DNA of 64,000 nt, from the NCBI GenBank assembly GCA_029248525.1, contig JAQWJE010000013.1, forward strand, positions 1 to 64,000, read 5' to 3'. A program made the translations under genes and the position numbers. Shown here in pieces: positions 35,401 to 43,059 of the stretch. This DNA is from Candidatus Binatia bacterium (lineage in GTDB: Bacteria; Desulfobacterota; Binatia; UBA12015). The number at the start of each line of letters is the position of its first letter. The first letter of the stretch is position 1. The notes below the pieces were generated by a model. The model had not been told where the DNA came from, made no database searches, and saw nothing but the letters and a program-made list of their open reading frames with translations.

Positions 35401-35535
35401 CCCTCGTTCTTCGGCCTTTCTCTGCAACCGGCCTCGGACATGGTGCGCTACGAGAACTACCTCACGATATTCGCGGATCTGGTGTCGGAGGGAGCGCCGA
35501 GTCCAGCTTTCATGGACGAAGAGGATAATTTCTAG
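32455..35535 (+). CDS. Large secreted Cys-rich protein with BPI/TULIP-like C-terminal half
   Basis: This protein of about 1026 residues has a signal peptide (FLAMFALMLFAGFGF...SFA). Residues 50-135 form the same Cys domain as the two upstream gene products (TCLDKGAKNQSKGK, then ICTLRARAKFEA and ALPEC). From about 143 to 430 it is extremely Cys-rich, with DUF4215-type repeats at each end (VCGDGTVDPWEECDDGN near 143 and FCGDGMLEIGEECDDGN near 392) and short Cys-Gly-Asp loops between. The remaining 600 residues have few cysteines and long amphipathic strands and helices. They include YGIALGFSPSTFNQFL and a C-terminal GSFPLPSFFGLSLQP...YLTIFADLV block like that of BPI-type lipid-binding proteins. 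It may bind lipid or LPS at the cell surface. A TTG at 32434 is an alternative start. Confidence 0.75.
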   Translation: MKLTSLRRSLRFLAMFALMLFAGFGFSMTSFADPDSDRIPDVGGFLAPDDDVMKAELKALAAWGKLQKDLKTCLDKGAKNQSKGKDSGLDICTLRARAKFEARTSSLALPECWDRDALFAKSQEEAKAAFARMYCDENSPAPVCGDGTVDPWEECDDGNTSSGDCCASDCTFESAGSVCPADGNVCTDEVCDGSGQCLSQANIAPCDDGLFCTITDICAAGVCGGSGDPCAGGDTCNDQCDETGDTCAETGTACEDGLFCTGNDTCQSGTCTGGSDPCSAGDSCNNTCNEDLFHCFAPSGSDCVGGECDAAGMCLLDQGGTCNSDADCLIGGCIDGTCCESACDGGCEACSFSLTGVADGICAPVLAGTDPDDECRLPGGVDTCDGSGSCTFCGDGMLEIGEECDDGNFESGDCCSSSCQLENELPGCAPRPTILTPTHGDFTEAQSVLVEGQVDNIQWGNASLTIGGQSILLNPDMSFSTQVAISPDQVFQPIVAKLTRTSDGEEFNDRVVLIRGVAVPVGANIADGIGMRLTDTGLDSVEPAITNLVSIDPKELIPDGTCFLTNYCYQDTFLGCLGRVDICIIHTPTLPRIDGFSLDVDSQQDFVEGDIELTGLAVRAKVTNRTGVSVNCNIDISAQTTEIFGDYSLEPMPVLATKVDVVQQGGVAVATTGFSYSTSCSGFLGGIIEGLIGAFVTDMEALVRDGLQDFLNATDGSGNTPIAGAIETALDGIDLAGPIGEGLGLDLDTPFAGVLEDTLGITFPMDASILATAPDPEAPTFAGSLAVPTATPTWPDTVPGTQDSYGIALGFSPSTFNQFLSESVTSGLLRLTLSELDVGGTPVPINSTVLGAFLPAFNALPPLTPLEVRIAPTLSPVVTDTVGPDGEVATLYLPQLLIEIVQPTAGDAVRLAAAVDLELGLSLEAGEAGLDIQVGSPVTESINVVLLDNPLFVETVNVEALLPPMLELALPAFQGELGSFPLPSFFGLSLQPASDMVRYENYLTIFADLVSEGAPSPAFMDEEDNF

Positions 35536-35561
35536 AGACGCTGTCCGGGGCTGTTTCCGGG

Positions 35562-35614
35562 ACCCTTCGGATTCACTCGACTGCCAAAGATCGGCGGGAG
35601 TGACTCCGAAGGGT
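35562..35614. terminator. Long hairpin between convergent Cys-rich and YceI genes
   Basis: Arms of 17 bases (ACCCTTCGGATTCACTC / GAGTGACTCCGAAGGGT) pair with one mismatch around a 19-base loop. It lies between two convergent stop codons and can form on both strands, so it may serve as a bidirectional terminator although there is no clean T-run. Confidence 0.55.
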
Positions 35615-35632
35615 TTCGGGGTCGCTTTGTGA

Positions 35633-36247
35633 TCAGCCGCAGTTGGACGTGAAGTTTCCCCTCAAGGCGAGGTCCACCTGAGTCCACGTCTTGGAGATGC
35701 CGTCGTCGCCGGTATGTTGCCCTTCACAGGCCTTGTGGATCTGGTCGTACGCCGGCTTCATGCGAAAGTCGAGAATATCGATCGAGGCCTTCGCGGCCAC
35801 GGTGCCATCCTTGCCAATCGTATAGGCAAAAGGAACGTCGCGGGTTTCCCCGTTCATGGTGATGTCGATATGAACGGTGCCGCTGGTATCATCGCCTTCG
35901 ACCTTGGTGGCCTTGCCGGTGATATTGCCGCTGTCTTTCATGAACGCAAAGAAGAAGCCGGCGACGGTTGCATCACGACCGGGGTTTCCCGTTTTCACGG
36001 ATTTTCCGACGATCTTCATCGACAGCCCCTCGGCCAGGGCGGTTAGAGTCTTCGCTTCTCGCGGACCTTCGAGCGTGGTGTCGGCAAAATTCCCACTGAC
36101 GGGAGCCTTGCTGGTGAATTTGAAGGCCGTCCATTCAGCCTGAACGCCGTCCGCATTCAGATTGTAGGTGCACTCAGCATGAGCAAGCGTTGCACCCACC
36201 GAAGTGCTGGCGAGAGCCATGGCGACGAGAAATGGTTTCCAGATCAT
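35633..36247 (-). CDS. YceI-like periplasmic lipocalin-fold protein
   Basis: This 204-residue secreted protein has a signal peptide (FLVAMALASTSVGATLAHA) and an eight-stranded lipocalin-like barrel. WTAFKFTSKAPVSGNF, VHIDITMNGETRDVPF and the final VDLALRGNFTSNCG match the YceI family, which binds isoprenoid or other amphipathic lipids. Two cysteines near the ends (mature residue 2 and the penultimate residue) could form a disulphide; a third is in HKACEG. GGAGG seven bases before the ATG supports the start. It is the last gene of a minus-strand set (pgeF, mutY, ROK kinase, yceI-like), 30 bases after the kinase gene. Confidence 0.8.
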   Translation of the reverse strand: MIWKPFLVAMALASTSVGATLAHAECTYNLNADGVQAEWTAFKFTSKAPVSGNFADTTLEGPREAKTLTALAEGLSMKIVGKSVKTGNPGRDATVAGFFFAFMKDSGNITGKATKVEGDDTSGTVHIDITMNGETRDVPFAYTIGKDGTVAAKASIDILDFRMKPAYDQIHKACEGQHTGDDGISKTWTQVDLALRGNFTSNCG

Positions 36248-36277
36248 AGTTTTCCTCCGCAGATGATTTCCTTCAGA

Positions 36278-37177
36278 CTAGCCGTTGGTTGTCGACTTGG
36301 CGAGGAGGGCCGCTCCCAGCACTCCGGCAGAATCTCCCAATTCGTTTCGCATAATGGGGGTGCACAGTTCGTCATTGAACAGATGGGCCGCGATTGCGGG
36401 CGGCCCCATTTCATAAATTTCGTCGATATTGGAGAGCCCGCCACCCAGCACCACGACTTCCGGATCCAGAATGTTGATGACATTGGCCATCGCGCGGCCA
36501 AAATTCTGAATCCAGCCAGAAAAAACCTCCCTTGCCTCAGAATGGCCATCGCGAAGATCCTGGAGGACCCCCGCGGCATCGGATGCTTTGCCGGTAGCCT
36601 CCCTGTACGACTGAGAGAGCGCGGGGCCGGACAAGCGCGATTCGACGCAACCGCGGCCGCCACAGTAGCATAGGTGCCCACGGTCATCGATTTTATGATG
36701 CCCCCACTCGCCGGCGATATGCTGCGGCCCGCTCCAGATTTTCCCTCCCAGAATGATTCCGCCACCGACACCCGTGCCCAGGATGACGCCAAAGACGACC
36801 GCGGAATTTCGAGCGGCACCCAACTTGGATTCGGCGAGGGCAAAGCAGTTCGCGTCATTTTCGAGGTGAATTTTGCGCTCCAGCAGGGTTTGCAGATCCT
36901 CATGAAGTCGTTTGCCATTGAGACATTGGGTATTGGAGTTCTTGAGTGTTCCATCCCGGCTTGAAATGGAACCGGGAGTCCCGATGCCGAGAGGTAATCT
37001 CCCGCCGCTTCCTTCCAATTCGCTGACGACTTGCCGAATACGGTCAAGGATCGCTTCGTAGCCGTCCTCCTGATTCGTCGGGATTCTGTATCGATGAAGC
37101 ACGCGGCCAGCAGGCCCCATCCGGACCCCTTCGATCTTGGTGCCTCCCAGATCGATTCCCAGACATTCATCGCTCAT
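36278..37177 (-). CDS. ROK-family sugar kinase (Mak-like fructokinase)
   Basis: This 299-residue kinase phosphorylates a hexose with ATP. The N-terminal phosphate loop is GIDLGGTKIEG. GTPGSISSRDGTLKNSN and LENDANCFALAE, with the catalytic Asp in NDANC, follow. The zinc site is GEWGHH...CYCGGRGCVES, and INILDPEVVVLGGGLSN is the C-terminal adenosine motif. The order and wording of these segments are closer to E. coli Mak (fructokinase) than to glucokinases or NagK, so fructose or a related hexose is the likely substrate. It lies 48 bases downstream of mutY on the same strand. A small shadow reading frame on the same DNA is not real. Confidence 0.88.
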   Translation of the reverse strand: MSDECLGIDLGGTKIEGVRMGPAGRVLHRYRIPTNQEDGYEAILDRIRQVVSELEGSGGRLPLGIGTPGSISSRDGTLKNSNTQCLNGKRLHEDLQTLLERKIHLENDANCFALAESKLGAARNSAVVFGVILGTGVGGGIILGGKIWSGPQHIAGEWGHHKIDDRGHLCYCGGRGCVESRLSGPALSQSYREATGKASDAAGVLQDLRDGHSEAREVFSGWIQNFGRAMANVINILDPEVVVLGGGLSNIDEIYEMGPPAIAAHLFNDELCTPIMRNELGDSAGVLGAALLAKSTTNG

Positions 37178-37225
37178 GAATTTTCCATGCCTTGCCCTGC
37201 GCGACAGTGCAATGCCATCGGTTAC

Positions 37226-38269
37226 TCAAGCCCACCCAGCCTGTCGCAGAGACTTTGTGAGGAGAGAGGATCGACCGATCGATTCGAGCTCTGCCGGAGT
37301 GAAAATCCGGCACTCCGCCGTGTCCGAATCCTTTCGCAACTCTTTCTGGAGTCTTCGAGAGGTGACCTCGCGCGTGATCACATGGACCTCAAAGACGCGA
37401 TGCACGATGGCGTGCCGGAAGTCACCTCGGGAAAGCGGCGCTGGTATCGACTGGATCGGCGGTAGCCATAGATGAGGGAGAGCCTGAAAGTTTCCTTTTT
37501 GCAGGAGAAGTCGGCTCTCGGAATCACGGATCAGTTCGACTCGAATCCCTTCACGGGTGATCTTTCGCCGTGCTTTTGGCGGCGGGTGTTGCTCCACGAC
37601 CCCGTCTTGATGGGCTGTGCAGTCCGAACGCCAGGGGCAGGCGGGGCAATCGGGGTTTCGGGGACGGCAATGGGTCTCGCCGAGTTCCATCAAGGCTTCG
37701 TTCCAGTCCCCGGGGCGTTTCGGGTGAAGGAGAGTTTGCGCCCGACCCGCGTAGGGCTCGCGCTTATGGTCCGCAACGCCTAGCCGATCCAATCTGGATA
37801 AAACGCGGGTCACGTTCCCATCGACAGCGGCATAGGGTTTCTGATGCGCGATGGAGAGCACGGCGGCAGCGGTATAATCGCCTACGCCGGGCAGGCTTAG
37901 CGCCTCCTCCCAACTTGTGGGGAACTGGGTGGCACCGCTGGCATGCAGTGTCCGAGCGGCGCGGTGGAGCGAGCGTGCGCGCGAGTAGTAGCCGAGACCC
38001 GACCAGAGAGCGAGCACATCGTCCTCGTTGGCAACCGCCAGGCTCTCGATATCCGGGAAGCGTTTCAGGAACCTCTCCCATGCGGGTGCGACGACGGCCA
38101 GGCGTGTCTGCTGGGCCATGGCCTCGGAGATCCAGATTCCGTAGGAATCCGTGCGCCCTCTCCAGGGCAGGTCGTTATGGCCGGCATCCCACCACGCAAG
38201 AAGCGTGCGCCGCAGACGCCGATTGCGTGCTTCGTCCGTTCGATCTGTCGCCGTCCCGGCGGCACTCAT
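37226..38269 (-). CDS. mutY: A/G-specific adenine DNA glycosylase
   Basis: This 347-residue base-excision enzyme removes adenine mispaired with 8-oxoguanine. The catalytic Glu is in ISEAMAQQT (about residue 49), the helix-hairpin-helix in SLPGVGDYTAAAV, and the catalytic Asp in AVDGNVTRVLSR. The iron-sulphur cluster ligands are C-x6-C-x2-C-x5-C (CRPRNPDCPACPWRSDC). The C-terminal NUDIX-like domain that reads the oxidised guanine is present (from about residue 225). Its ATG overlaps the pgeF stop codon (ATGA), indicating coupled translation. Guarding against oxidised guanine fits an aerobic lifestyle. Confidence 0.94.
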   Translation of the reverse strand: MSAAGTATDRTDEARNRRLRRTLLAWWDAGHNDLPWRGRTDSYGIWISEAMAQQTRLAVVAPAWERFLKRFPDIESLAVANEDDVLALWSGLGYYSRARSLHRAARTLHASGATQFPTSWEEALSLPGVGDYTAAAVLSIAHQKPYAAVDGNVTRVLSRLDRLGVADHKREPYAGRAQTLLHPKRPGDWNEALMELGETHCRPRNPDCPACPWRSDCTAHQDGVVEQHPPPKARRKITREGIRVELIRDSESRLLLQKGNFQALPHLWLPPIQSIPAPLSRGDFRHAIVHRVFEVHVITREVTSRRLQKELRKDSDTAECRIFTPAELESIGRSSLLTKSLRQAGWA

Positions 38270-38949
38270 CTGGCTGCCCGAATCCAGCTGATTTGTCGCC
38301 CGGCTGCCTCACCATCGCGACGATAAGAGGCGAAGGCGTCGCCGCCGCAAAAAGTACAAGGGCCGACCTGATGGATTGCATCCTCCGGAACGCCCGCGCG
38401 AGTCAGCAGCATCCGGTTGAGACCCGGCAAGTCCAAAGCCCCATGTCCTTCTCGGCCCGGTTGCCAGTGTTGGCGAGTCTCGTCTCCGAGGGTATCTACG
38501 AATCGCGCTTCGAATTCGCTCTCGACTTCAAAACAGCAAGGACCGATCGCGGGTCCGATGGCCGCTTCAAGGTCCTGCGGATCGATGCCTCGCTCTCCGA
38601 GAGACCCTACCACCACGGCAGCGATATTCTGGAGAGTACCCCGCCAACCTGCGTGAATGGCGGCGACCGCATCTGCGCTCCTGTTGCTTAATAAAATGGG
38701 AACGCAATCGGCGGTGGCGATGGCGACGGCTACCCCCGGAGTCAGGCTGATCAGGGCATCGCTTTCGCCGGCCGGCGAGGGTGTTTCTGCGGATACCTCG
38801 AGGCAATGGTTGCCATGGACCTGCTGGACGCGCACTGGCAATGGTTTGGTCGTCGGAGGAGCTTCGGGGCCCGAAAACCCATGGAGAATCCCGCGTGAAT
38901 TCCAGCGGTCAAGTTGCCGATCCTTAATCACCGACTTCTTCTCTACCAC
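38266..38949 (-). CDS. pgeF: Peptidoglycan editing factor / multicopper polyphenol oxidase domain (YfiH/PgeF)
   Basis: This 227-residue cytoplasmic protein is of the DUF152/YfiH family. Diagnostic segments in order are VQQVHGNH, TADCVPILL, AIHAGWRGT, GPCCFEV and CTFCGGDAFASYRRDG, covering the metal-binding His and Cys residues. Family members edit cell-wall precursors by removing wrongly joined L-Ser, and some show purine nucleoside or polyphenol oxidase activity. The length is typical. It is the first gene of the minus-strand set, with mutY starting at its stop codon, and is divergent from the uvrA-like gene, six bases separating the two starts. Confidence 0.92.
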   Translation of the reverse strand: MVEKKSVIKDRQLDRWNSRGILHGFSGPEAPPTTKPLPVRVQQVHGNHCLEVSAETPSPAGESDALISLTPGVAVAIATADCVPILLSNRSADAVAAIHAGWRGTLQNIAAVVVGSLGERGIDPQDLEAAIGPAIGPCCFEVESEFEARFVDTLGDETRQHWQPGREGHGALDLPGLNRMLLTRAGVPEDAIHQVGPCTFCGGDAFASYRRDGEAAGRQISWIRAAR

Positions 38950-38954
38950 GTGGG

Positions 38955-41936
38955 TTGGTTGATTCGATCGCGCGCTCTCGCCGGCCCGAGGTGCTTTTTC
39001 TGGCGAGGATAGATATTCAAGCCGAGGTGCAGAGTGAAATCGAAATCCGTGGGGCCCGAACGCATAACCTCTCGGGAATCGATTGCGCGATTCCGTCCCG
39101 AAAATTGACTGTGGTAACGGGGGTCTCGGGTTCCGGAAAATCGAGCCTCGTTTTTGATACGCTCTATGCGGAAGGTCAAAGGCGTTTTGTGCAATCGATG
39201 TCGACCTACTCGCGAATGTTTCTCGAACGTATGGAACGTCCCGACGTCGATTTTATTTCAAATATTCCACCCGCCCTTGCGTTGGCTCAGAAGAATACGA
39301 TCCGGAACGCTCGCTCGACGGTCGGGACGATTACCGAGATCAACGACCATCTGCGTCTTCTCTTTGCCAATGCCGGTGAGACATCATGCCCCGACTGCGG
39401 CGGGCGTGTTCTGCGGGATGATCCTGAAACAGGCCTCGCGGAGTTACGCGGACTGCCGAAGGGACAGGTGGTGTTGGTGGTGGCACCTGTCCCGGTGGGC
39501 GAAATTCCCACGGAAGATCTGCTCGTCGGTTTGCTCAAGAATGGTTATCGCCGCCTCCTGATCGATGGAAATCTGGTGCGACTCGAGGAGGATTCTCAGC
39601 TGGGAGATTTGCCGATCGCAGCAGAGCGCCCGGCCGCTTATCTGGCTGGGAGCGATCGGCCGGTACGTGGGCGCCGCAAGAAGAAGAAAGTTGCCGTCCG
39701 AAAGCCGAGAGCGGTCGACAAGGGTGGAAGATTTCTTCCCGTCGTGGTGGATCGCCTGACGGTAGGCAAGACCAGAGGCGCCCGTATGCGCGAGGCACTC
39801 GAAGCAGGGTTCGCGTTGGCGGAGGGGCGGGTGTCGCTCTTTTTGGAAGAGGAGGAAACGACGATCGAACTTGATCGTCGCTTCACTTGTCGGCCCTGCG
39901 GACGCGCGATGCCGGAGCCGACGCCGAATCTTTTCTCCTTCAACAGTCCCCTCGGGGCCTGTCCGGATTGTGAAGGTTTCGGGCGCATCGGTGGGATCGA
40001 TATGTCAAAGGTGATTCCCGATACCCGCCGTACACTCGAGGACGACGCGCTTGCGATTTGGGCGACGCCTGCCAACCGCCGATTGCATCGATGGATGCTG
40101 CGTACCGCACGTGAGCATGGAGTGCGCACGGACGTGCCGTGGGCGAAACTCAAGGCGTCCGAGCAGGCCTTCGTGATGGACGGCGAGGAGGCCGGAAGCA
40201 AGGTCGGCCGTGAGCGGTTTTTCGGACTGCAGGGATTTTTTCGATGGCTGGAGCGCAAGCGTTATAAAACCCATGTACGCGTGCTGCTGGCGCGCTATCG
40301 CGGCTATACGCCTTGCACAGCCTGCGCTGGCTCTCGATTGCGCCCGGAGGCGCTCGCGGTGCGAATCGATGGTCAGTCGATGGCGGACCTTGCCGTCCAG
40401 TCGATCGGGGACCTTCTCGCGTGGGTGGAATCTCTCGAGCTTGATTCGGCCGCGTCGGCGCGTGGGTCCCGGCTATTGGACGATATCCGTAATCGGCTCC
40501 GATACCTGGTGGAAGTCGGACTGGAATATTTAAGCCTTTCGCGGCAGGCGCGCACCTTGTCGGGCGGCGAGGCCCAGAGGATCCATCTCGCGAGTGCCCT
40601 GGGGGCTTCGCTGACCGAGACACTTTATTGTCTCGACGAGCCGACCATCGGTCTTCATTCTCGGGATTCCGAGCGCTTGTTGCGAGTTCTTGGACGTCTG
40701 ACCGACGCCGGCAATACGGTCGTACTCGTCGAGCATGACCCGGTTCTGATCGAGGGTGCGGAGTTCCTGATCGATTTGGGCCCGGGTGGTGGGAGCGAGG
40801 GTGGCCAGATTGTGTTTGCGGGTCCTCCCGCGAAGTTGTCCGAGGCTTCCTCGGAGACAGGTCGCATGCTTCGGGACCGTCGTGCCGATCGCGAGGCAAG
40901 ACCCAAGCCGGGATCCCGATCCTTCATGACCATCAAGGGTGCTCGGGAGAATAATTTACGTGACCTGACAGTGAAGATACCGAGGGAAAGACTGACCTGC
41001 ATCACGGGTGTGTCCGGATCCGGGAAATCGACGCTTATGGAACAAACTCTGTTCCACGGATACTTGCGGCAACAGGGACAGGCGGCAGAACCCGGCGAGT
41101 GCGATGCCTTACAGGGTTTGGAAGGATTTTCCGAGGTTGTCTTGATGACGCAAGCCCCGGTCGGGCGTTCCTCGCGATCGAATCCGGCAACCTATCTCAA
41201 GGCCTGGGACGAAGTTCGGAAGGTATTCGCCGCGACACCGGCGGCGAAGGACGCCGGTATCAAGCCGGGTGCATTTTCCTTCAACGCGGCCGGTGGGCGC
41301 TGTGAAGAATGCGGCGGCATGGGCACAGTGACGCTGGAGATGCATTTCATGGCGGACTTGACCGTGGATTGCGAAGCTTGTGGAGGGCGACGATTCCAAA
41401 GGCACGTTCTGGACCTCCGCTATCGCGGAGTAGCGATAGACGAAGTATTGCGCATGACGATCGACGCGGCTGCGGAGTTTTTTGCGACGACCCCGCGAGT
41501 CGGGCGTCGTTTGGCACCGCTGCGAGCTGTCGGCCTCGGCTATCTGACGCTGGGTCAGCCGACATCCACGTTGTCCGGCGGCGAAGCTCAGAGAATGAAA
41601 TTGGCCAGTTTCCTCGATTCCGGTGGTGACGGGGGCAAGCGACTTTTTCTCTTCGATGAGCCGACAACCGGTCTCCACCTTAGGGATGTGGCTCGGCTCG
41701 TAGGTGTTCTGCACGAACTCGTCGCCGAGGGGAATACGGTCGTGGTTGTAGAGCATAATACCGACTTCATCGCGGCCGCCGATTGGGTGCTCGATTTAGG
41801 GCCAGGCGGTGGAATCTCCGGTGGCTCGCTTGTTGCGGAGGGCTCCCCCTTGTCGCTGGTCCGGGCGGGCACGGGTGAGACGGCAAAGGCTCTGGCCCCC
41901 CTGTTCACGGATGCGCTGACTAACGATCGCCCATGA
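38955..41936 (+). CDS. UvrA-family excinuclease subunit (divergent paralogue type)
   Basis: This protein of about 993 residues has the tandem ABC ATPase layout of nucleotide excision repair UvrA. Walker A motifs are GVSGSGKSSL and GVSGSGKSTL, signatures LSGGEAQRI and LSGGEAQRM, and Walker B LYCLDEPTIGLH and LFLFDEPTTGLH. Zinc-binding pairs are present: CRPCG with CPDC, CTAC, and CEEC with CEAC. The UvrB-binding region carries an extra basic insertion (GRRKKKKVAVRKPRAVDKGG). The segments QKNTIRNARSTVGT and TQAPVGRSSRSNPATY differ from canonical UvrA and resemble the second UvrA class found beside a standard UvrA in many genomes. The start is unsure: TTG at 38955 gives the longest form. It overlaps the convergent M50 gene by 17 bases. 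Confidence 0.88.
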   Translation: MVDSIARSRRPEVLFLARIDIQAEVQSEIEIRGARTHNLSGIDCAIPSRKLTVVTGVSGSGKSSLVFDTLYAEGQRRFVQSMSTYSRMFLERMERPDVDFISNIPPALALAQKNTIRNARSTVGTITEINDHLRLLFANAGETSCPDCGGRVLRDDPETGLAELRGLPKGQVVLVVAPVPVGEIPTEDLLVGLLKNGYRRLLIDGNLVRLEEDSQLGDLPIAAERPAAYLAGSDRPVRGRRKKKKVAVRKPRAVDKGGRFLPVVVDRLTVGKTRGARMREALEAGFALAEGRVSLFLEEEETTIELDRRFTCRPCGRAMPEPTPNLFSFNSPLGACPDCEGFGRIGGIDMSKVIPDTRRTLEDDALAIWATPANRRLHRWMLRTAREHGVRTDVPWAKLKASEQAFVMDGEEAGSKVGRERFFGLQGFFRWLERKRYKTHVRVLLARYRGYTPCTACAGSRLRPEALAVRIDGQSMADLAVQSIGDLLAWVESLELDSAASARGSRLLDDIRNRLRYLVEVGLEYLSLSRQARTLSGGEAQRIHLASALGASLTETLYCLDEPTIGLHSRDSERLLRVLGRLTDAGNTVVLVEHDPVLIEGAEFLIDLGPGGGSEGGQIVFAGPPAKLSEASSETGRMLRDRRADREARPKPGSRSFMTIKGARENNLRDLTVKIPRERLTCITGVSGSGKSTLMEQTLFHGYLRQQGQAAEPGECDALQGLEGFSEVVLMTQAPVGRSSRSNPATYLKAWDEVRKVFAATPAAKDAGIKPGAFSFNAAGGRCEECGGMGTVTLEMHFMADLTVDCEACGGRRFQRHVLDLRYRGVAIDEVLRMTIDAAAEFFATTPRVGRRLAPLRAVGLGYLTLGQPTSTLSGGEAQRMKLASFLDSGGDGGKRLFLFDEPTTGLHLRDVARLVGVLHELVAEGNTVVVVEHNTDFIAAADWVLDLGPGGGISGGSLVAEGSPLSLVRAGTGETAKALAPLFTDALTNDRP

Positions 41937-42969
41937 TACTGCGGCTCGCAGGCCGCGGTGCCAGCTGAACTTCGAGGAGCTTTTCCTGGGGGCCTCTGTA
42001 GCGTCGCTCGTAACGGGGCTCTGCAGGTGATGTCGGCGTTTCGTTGATGACGAAGGGAACCGGCATGAAGGTCGCAAAAAAGATGACGACTGTCGCCCAG
42101 GCGAGCGCGCGTCGTTTTCGATCCAGAGGTGTGTCCCGGTCAACTGTATCCGGGTGATCTACGCGAAGAACGAAAAAGAGCAGAAGGGCCCAGAGCAGCC
42201 AGCCGTTCCACCCTCCCGGAAGAAAGTAGAGGCTGATCAGGACGACCAGAAACCCGCGTGAGACCAGTCGGTGCCTGTCTCCGAGGAGCGCGTAGGCGAC
42301 ATGACCGCCATCGAGTTGCCCGACAGGCAGGAGGTTCAGGAAGGTGACAAAGAAGCCGAACCATCCAGCGACTGCGACCGGGTGGAGCATGACATCGACC
42401 TCATCGAGGTCGACGCCGAGAACCAGAGTGCCCATCAGGTCGAAGAGGAAAGATGTGCCGAGAGCAAAGGGAGCCTCCGCCCCGATCTGTCGAGGCAGAA
42501 TCTCGGACCATGAAAGTCCTATGGCGACCGCCGGCAGTGCGATTACCATCCCGGCCCATGGGCCGGCCGCACCGACGTCGAAAAGTGCGGCGCGGTTGCG
42601 AGGCATCCCGTTCATCTTGATGAAGGCTCCAAATGTCCCAATCAGAAACGGTGGTCCGGGAATGAAATACGGCAAGGTGGTTTGAATGCCGTGCCAGCGA
42701 GCCAGCGAGTAGTGACCCATCTCATGACAAAAGAGAATGAGCAGAAGGGTGAAGGAGAAGGGGACGCCCAACGCCAGACTCTGGGGATCAGTGAACGGGT
42801 TGGCCCCTTGTTGAAATGCGCCAGCAGCGGTCGTGGTCAGCGCCGTCGCGATGAATAGCAGCCCGTGCAGCCACAGGGACTTTCGGGGGGCTTTTGCCGC
42901 GGCGGGAAGCGGTGGGGGCCGCAGCACTGACGGGAAAGGGGGAACGGTTTCGTGGTTCGGGGGATTCAT
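41920..42969 (-). CDS. M50-type site-2 protease (intramembrane metalloprotease)
   Basis: This 349-residue polytopic membrane protease has seven or so helices. The zinc motif HEMGH lies in LLLILFCHEMGHYSLARW (about residue 85), and the third ligand in NLLPVGQLDGGHVAYAL. An N-terminal Pro-rich cytoplasmic segment of about 30 residues precedes the first helix. Site-2 proteases cut membrane-anchored anti-sigma factors or transcription regulators. There is no PDZ domain, as in the short, cyanobacterial/plant-like group. The target is unknown. It is convergent with the uvrA-like gene and overlaps its last 17 bases. Confidence 0.88.
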   Translation of the reverse strand: MNPPNHETVPPFPSVLRPPPLPAAAKAPRKSLWLHGLLFIATALTTTAAGAFQQGANPFTDPQSLALGVPFSFTLLLILFCHEMGHYSLARWHGIQTTLPYFIPGPPFLIGTFGAFIKMNGMPRNRAALFDVGAAGPWAGMVIALPAVAIGLSWSEILPRQIGAEAPFALGTSFLFDLMGTLVLGVDLDEVDVMLHPVAVAGWFGFFVTFLNLLPVGQLDGGHVAYALLGDRHRLVSRGFLVVLISLYFLPGGWNGWLLWALLLFFVLRVDHPDTVDRDTPLDRKRRALAWATVVIFFATFMPVPFVINETPTSPAEPRYERRYRGPQEKLLEVQLAPRPASRSIMGDR

Positions 42970-43059
42970 GTGTCTTCACGATCAGTATAGACCCGGATGT
43001 TCGGGCAGGGAAACTCTTTAACCGGAGGGGGGTTCAGGAGCGAACCAGACGAGCCTCCG

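Noticed and set aside
36244-37170. Alternative minus-strand 308-codon frame
   Set aside because: Overlaps the ROK kinase in another frame and lacks its motifs; the ROK frame is clearly the real one.
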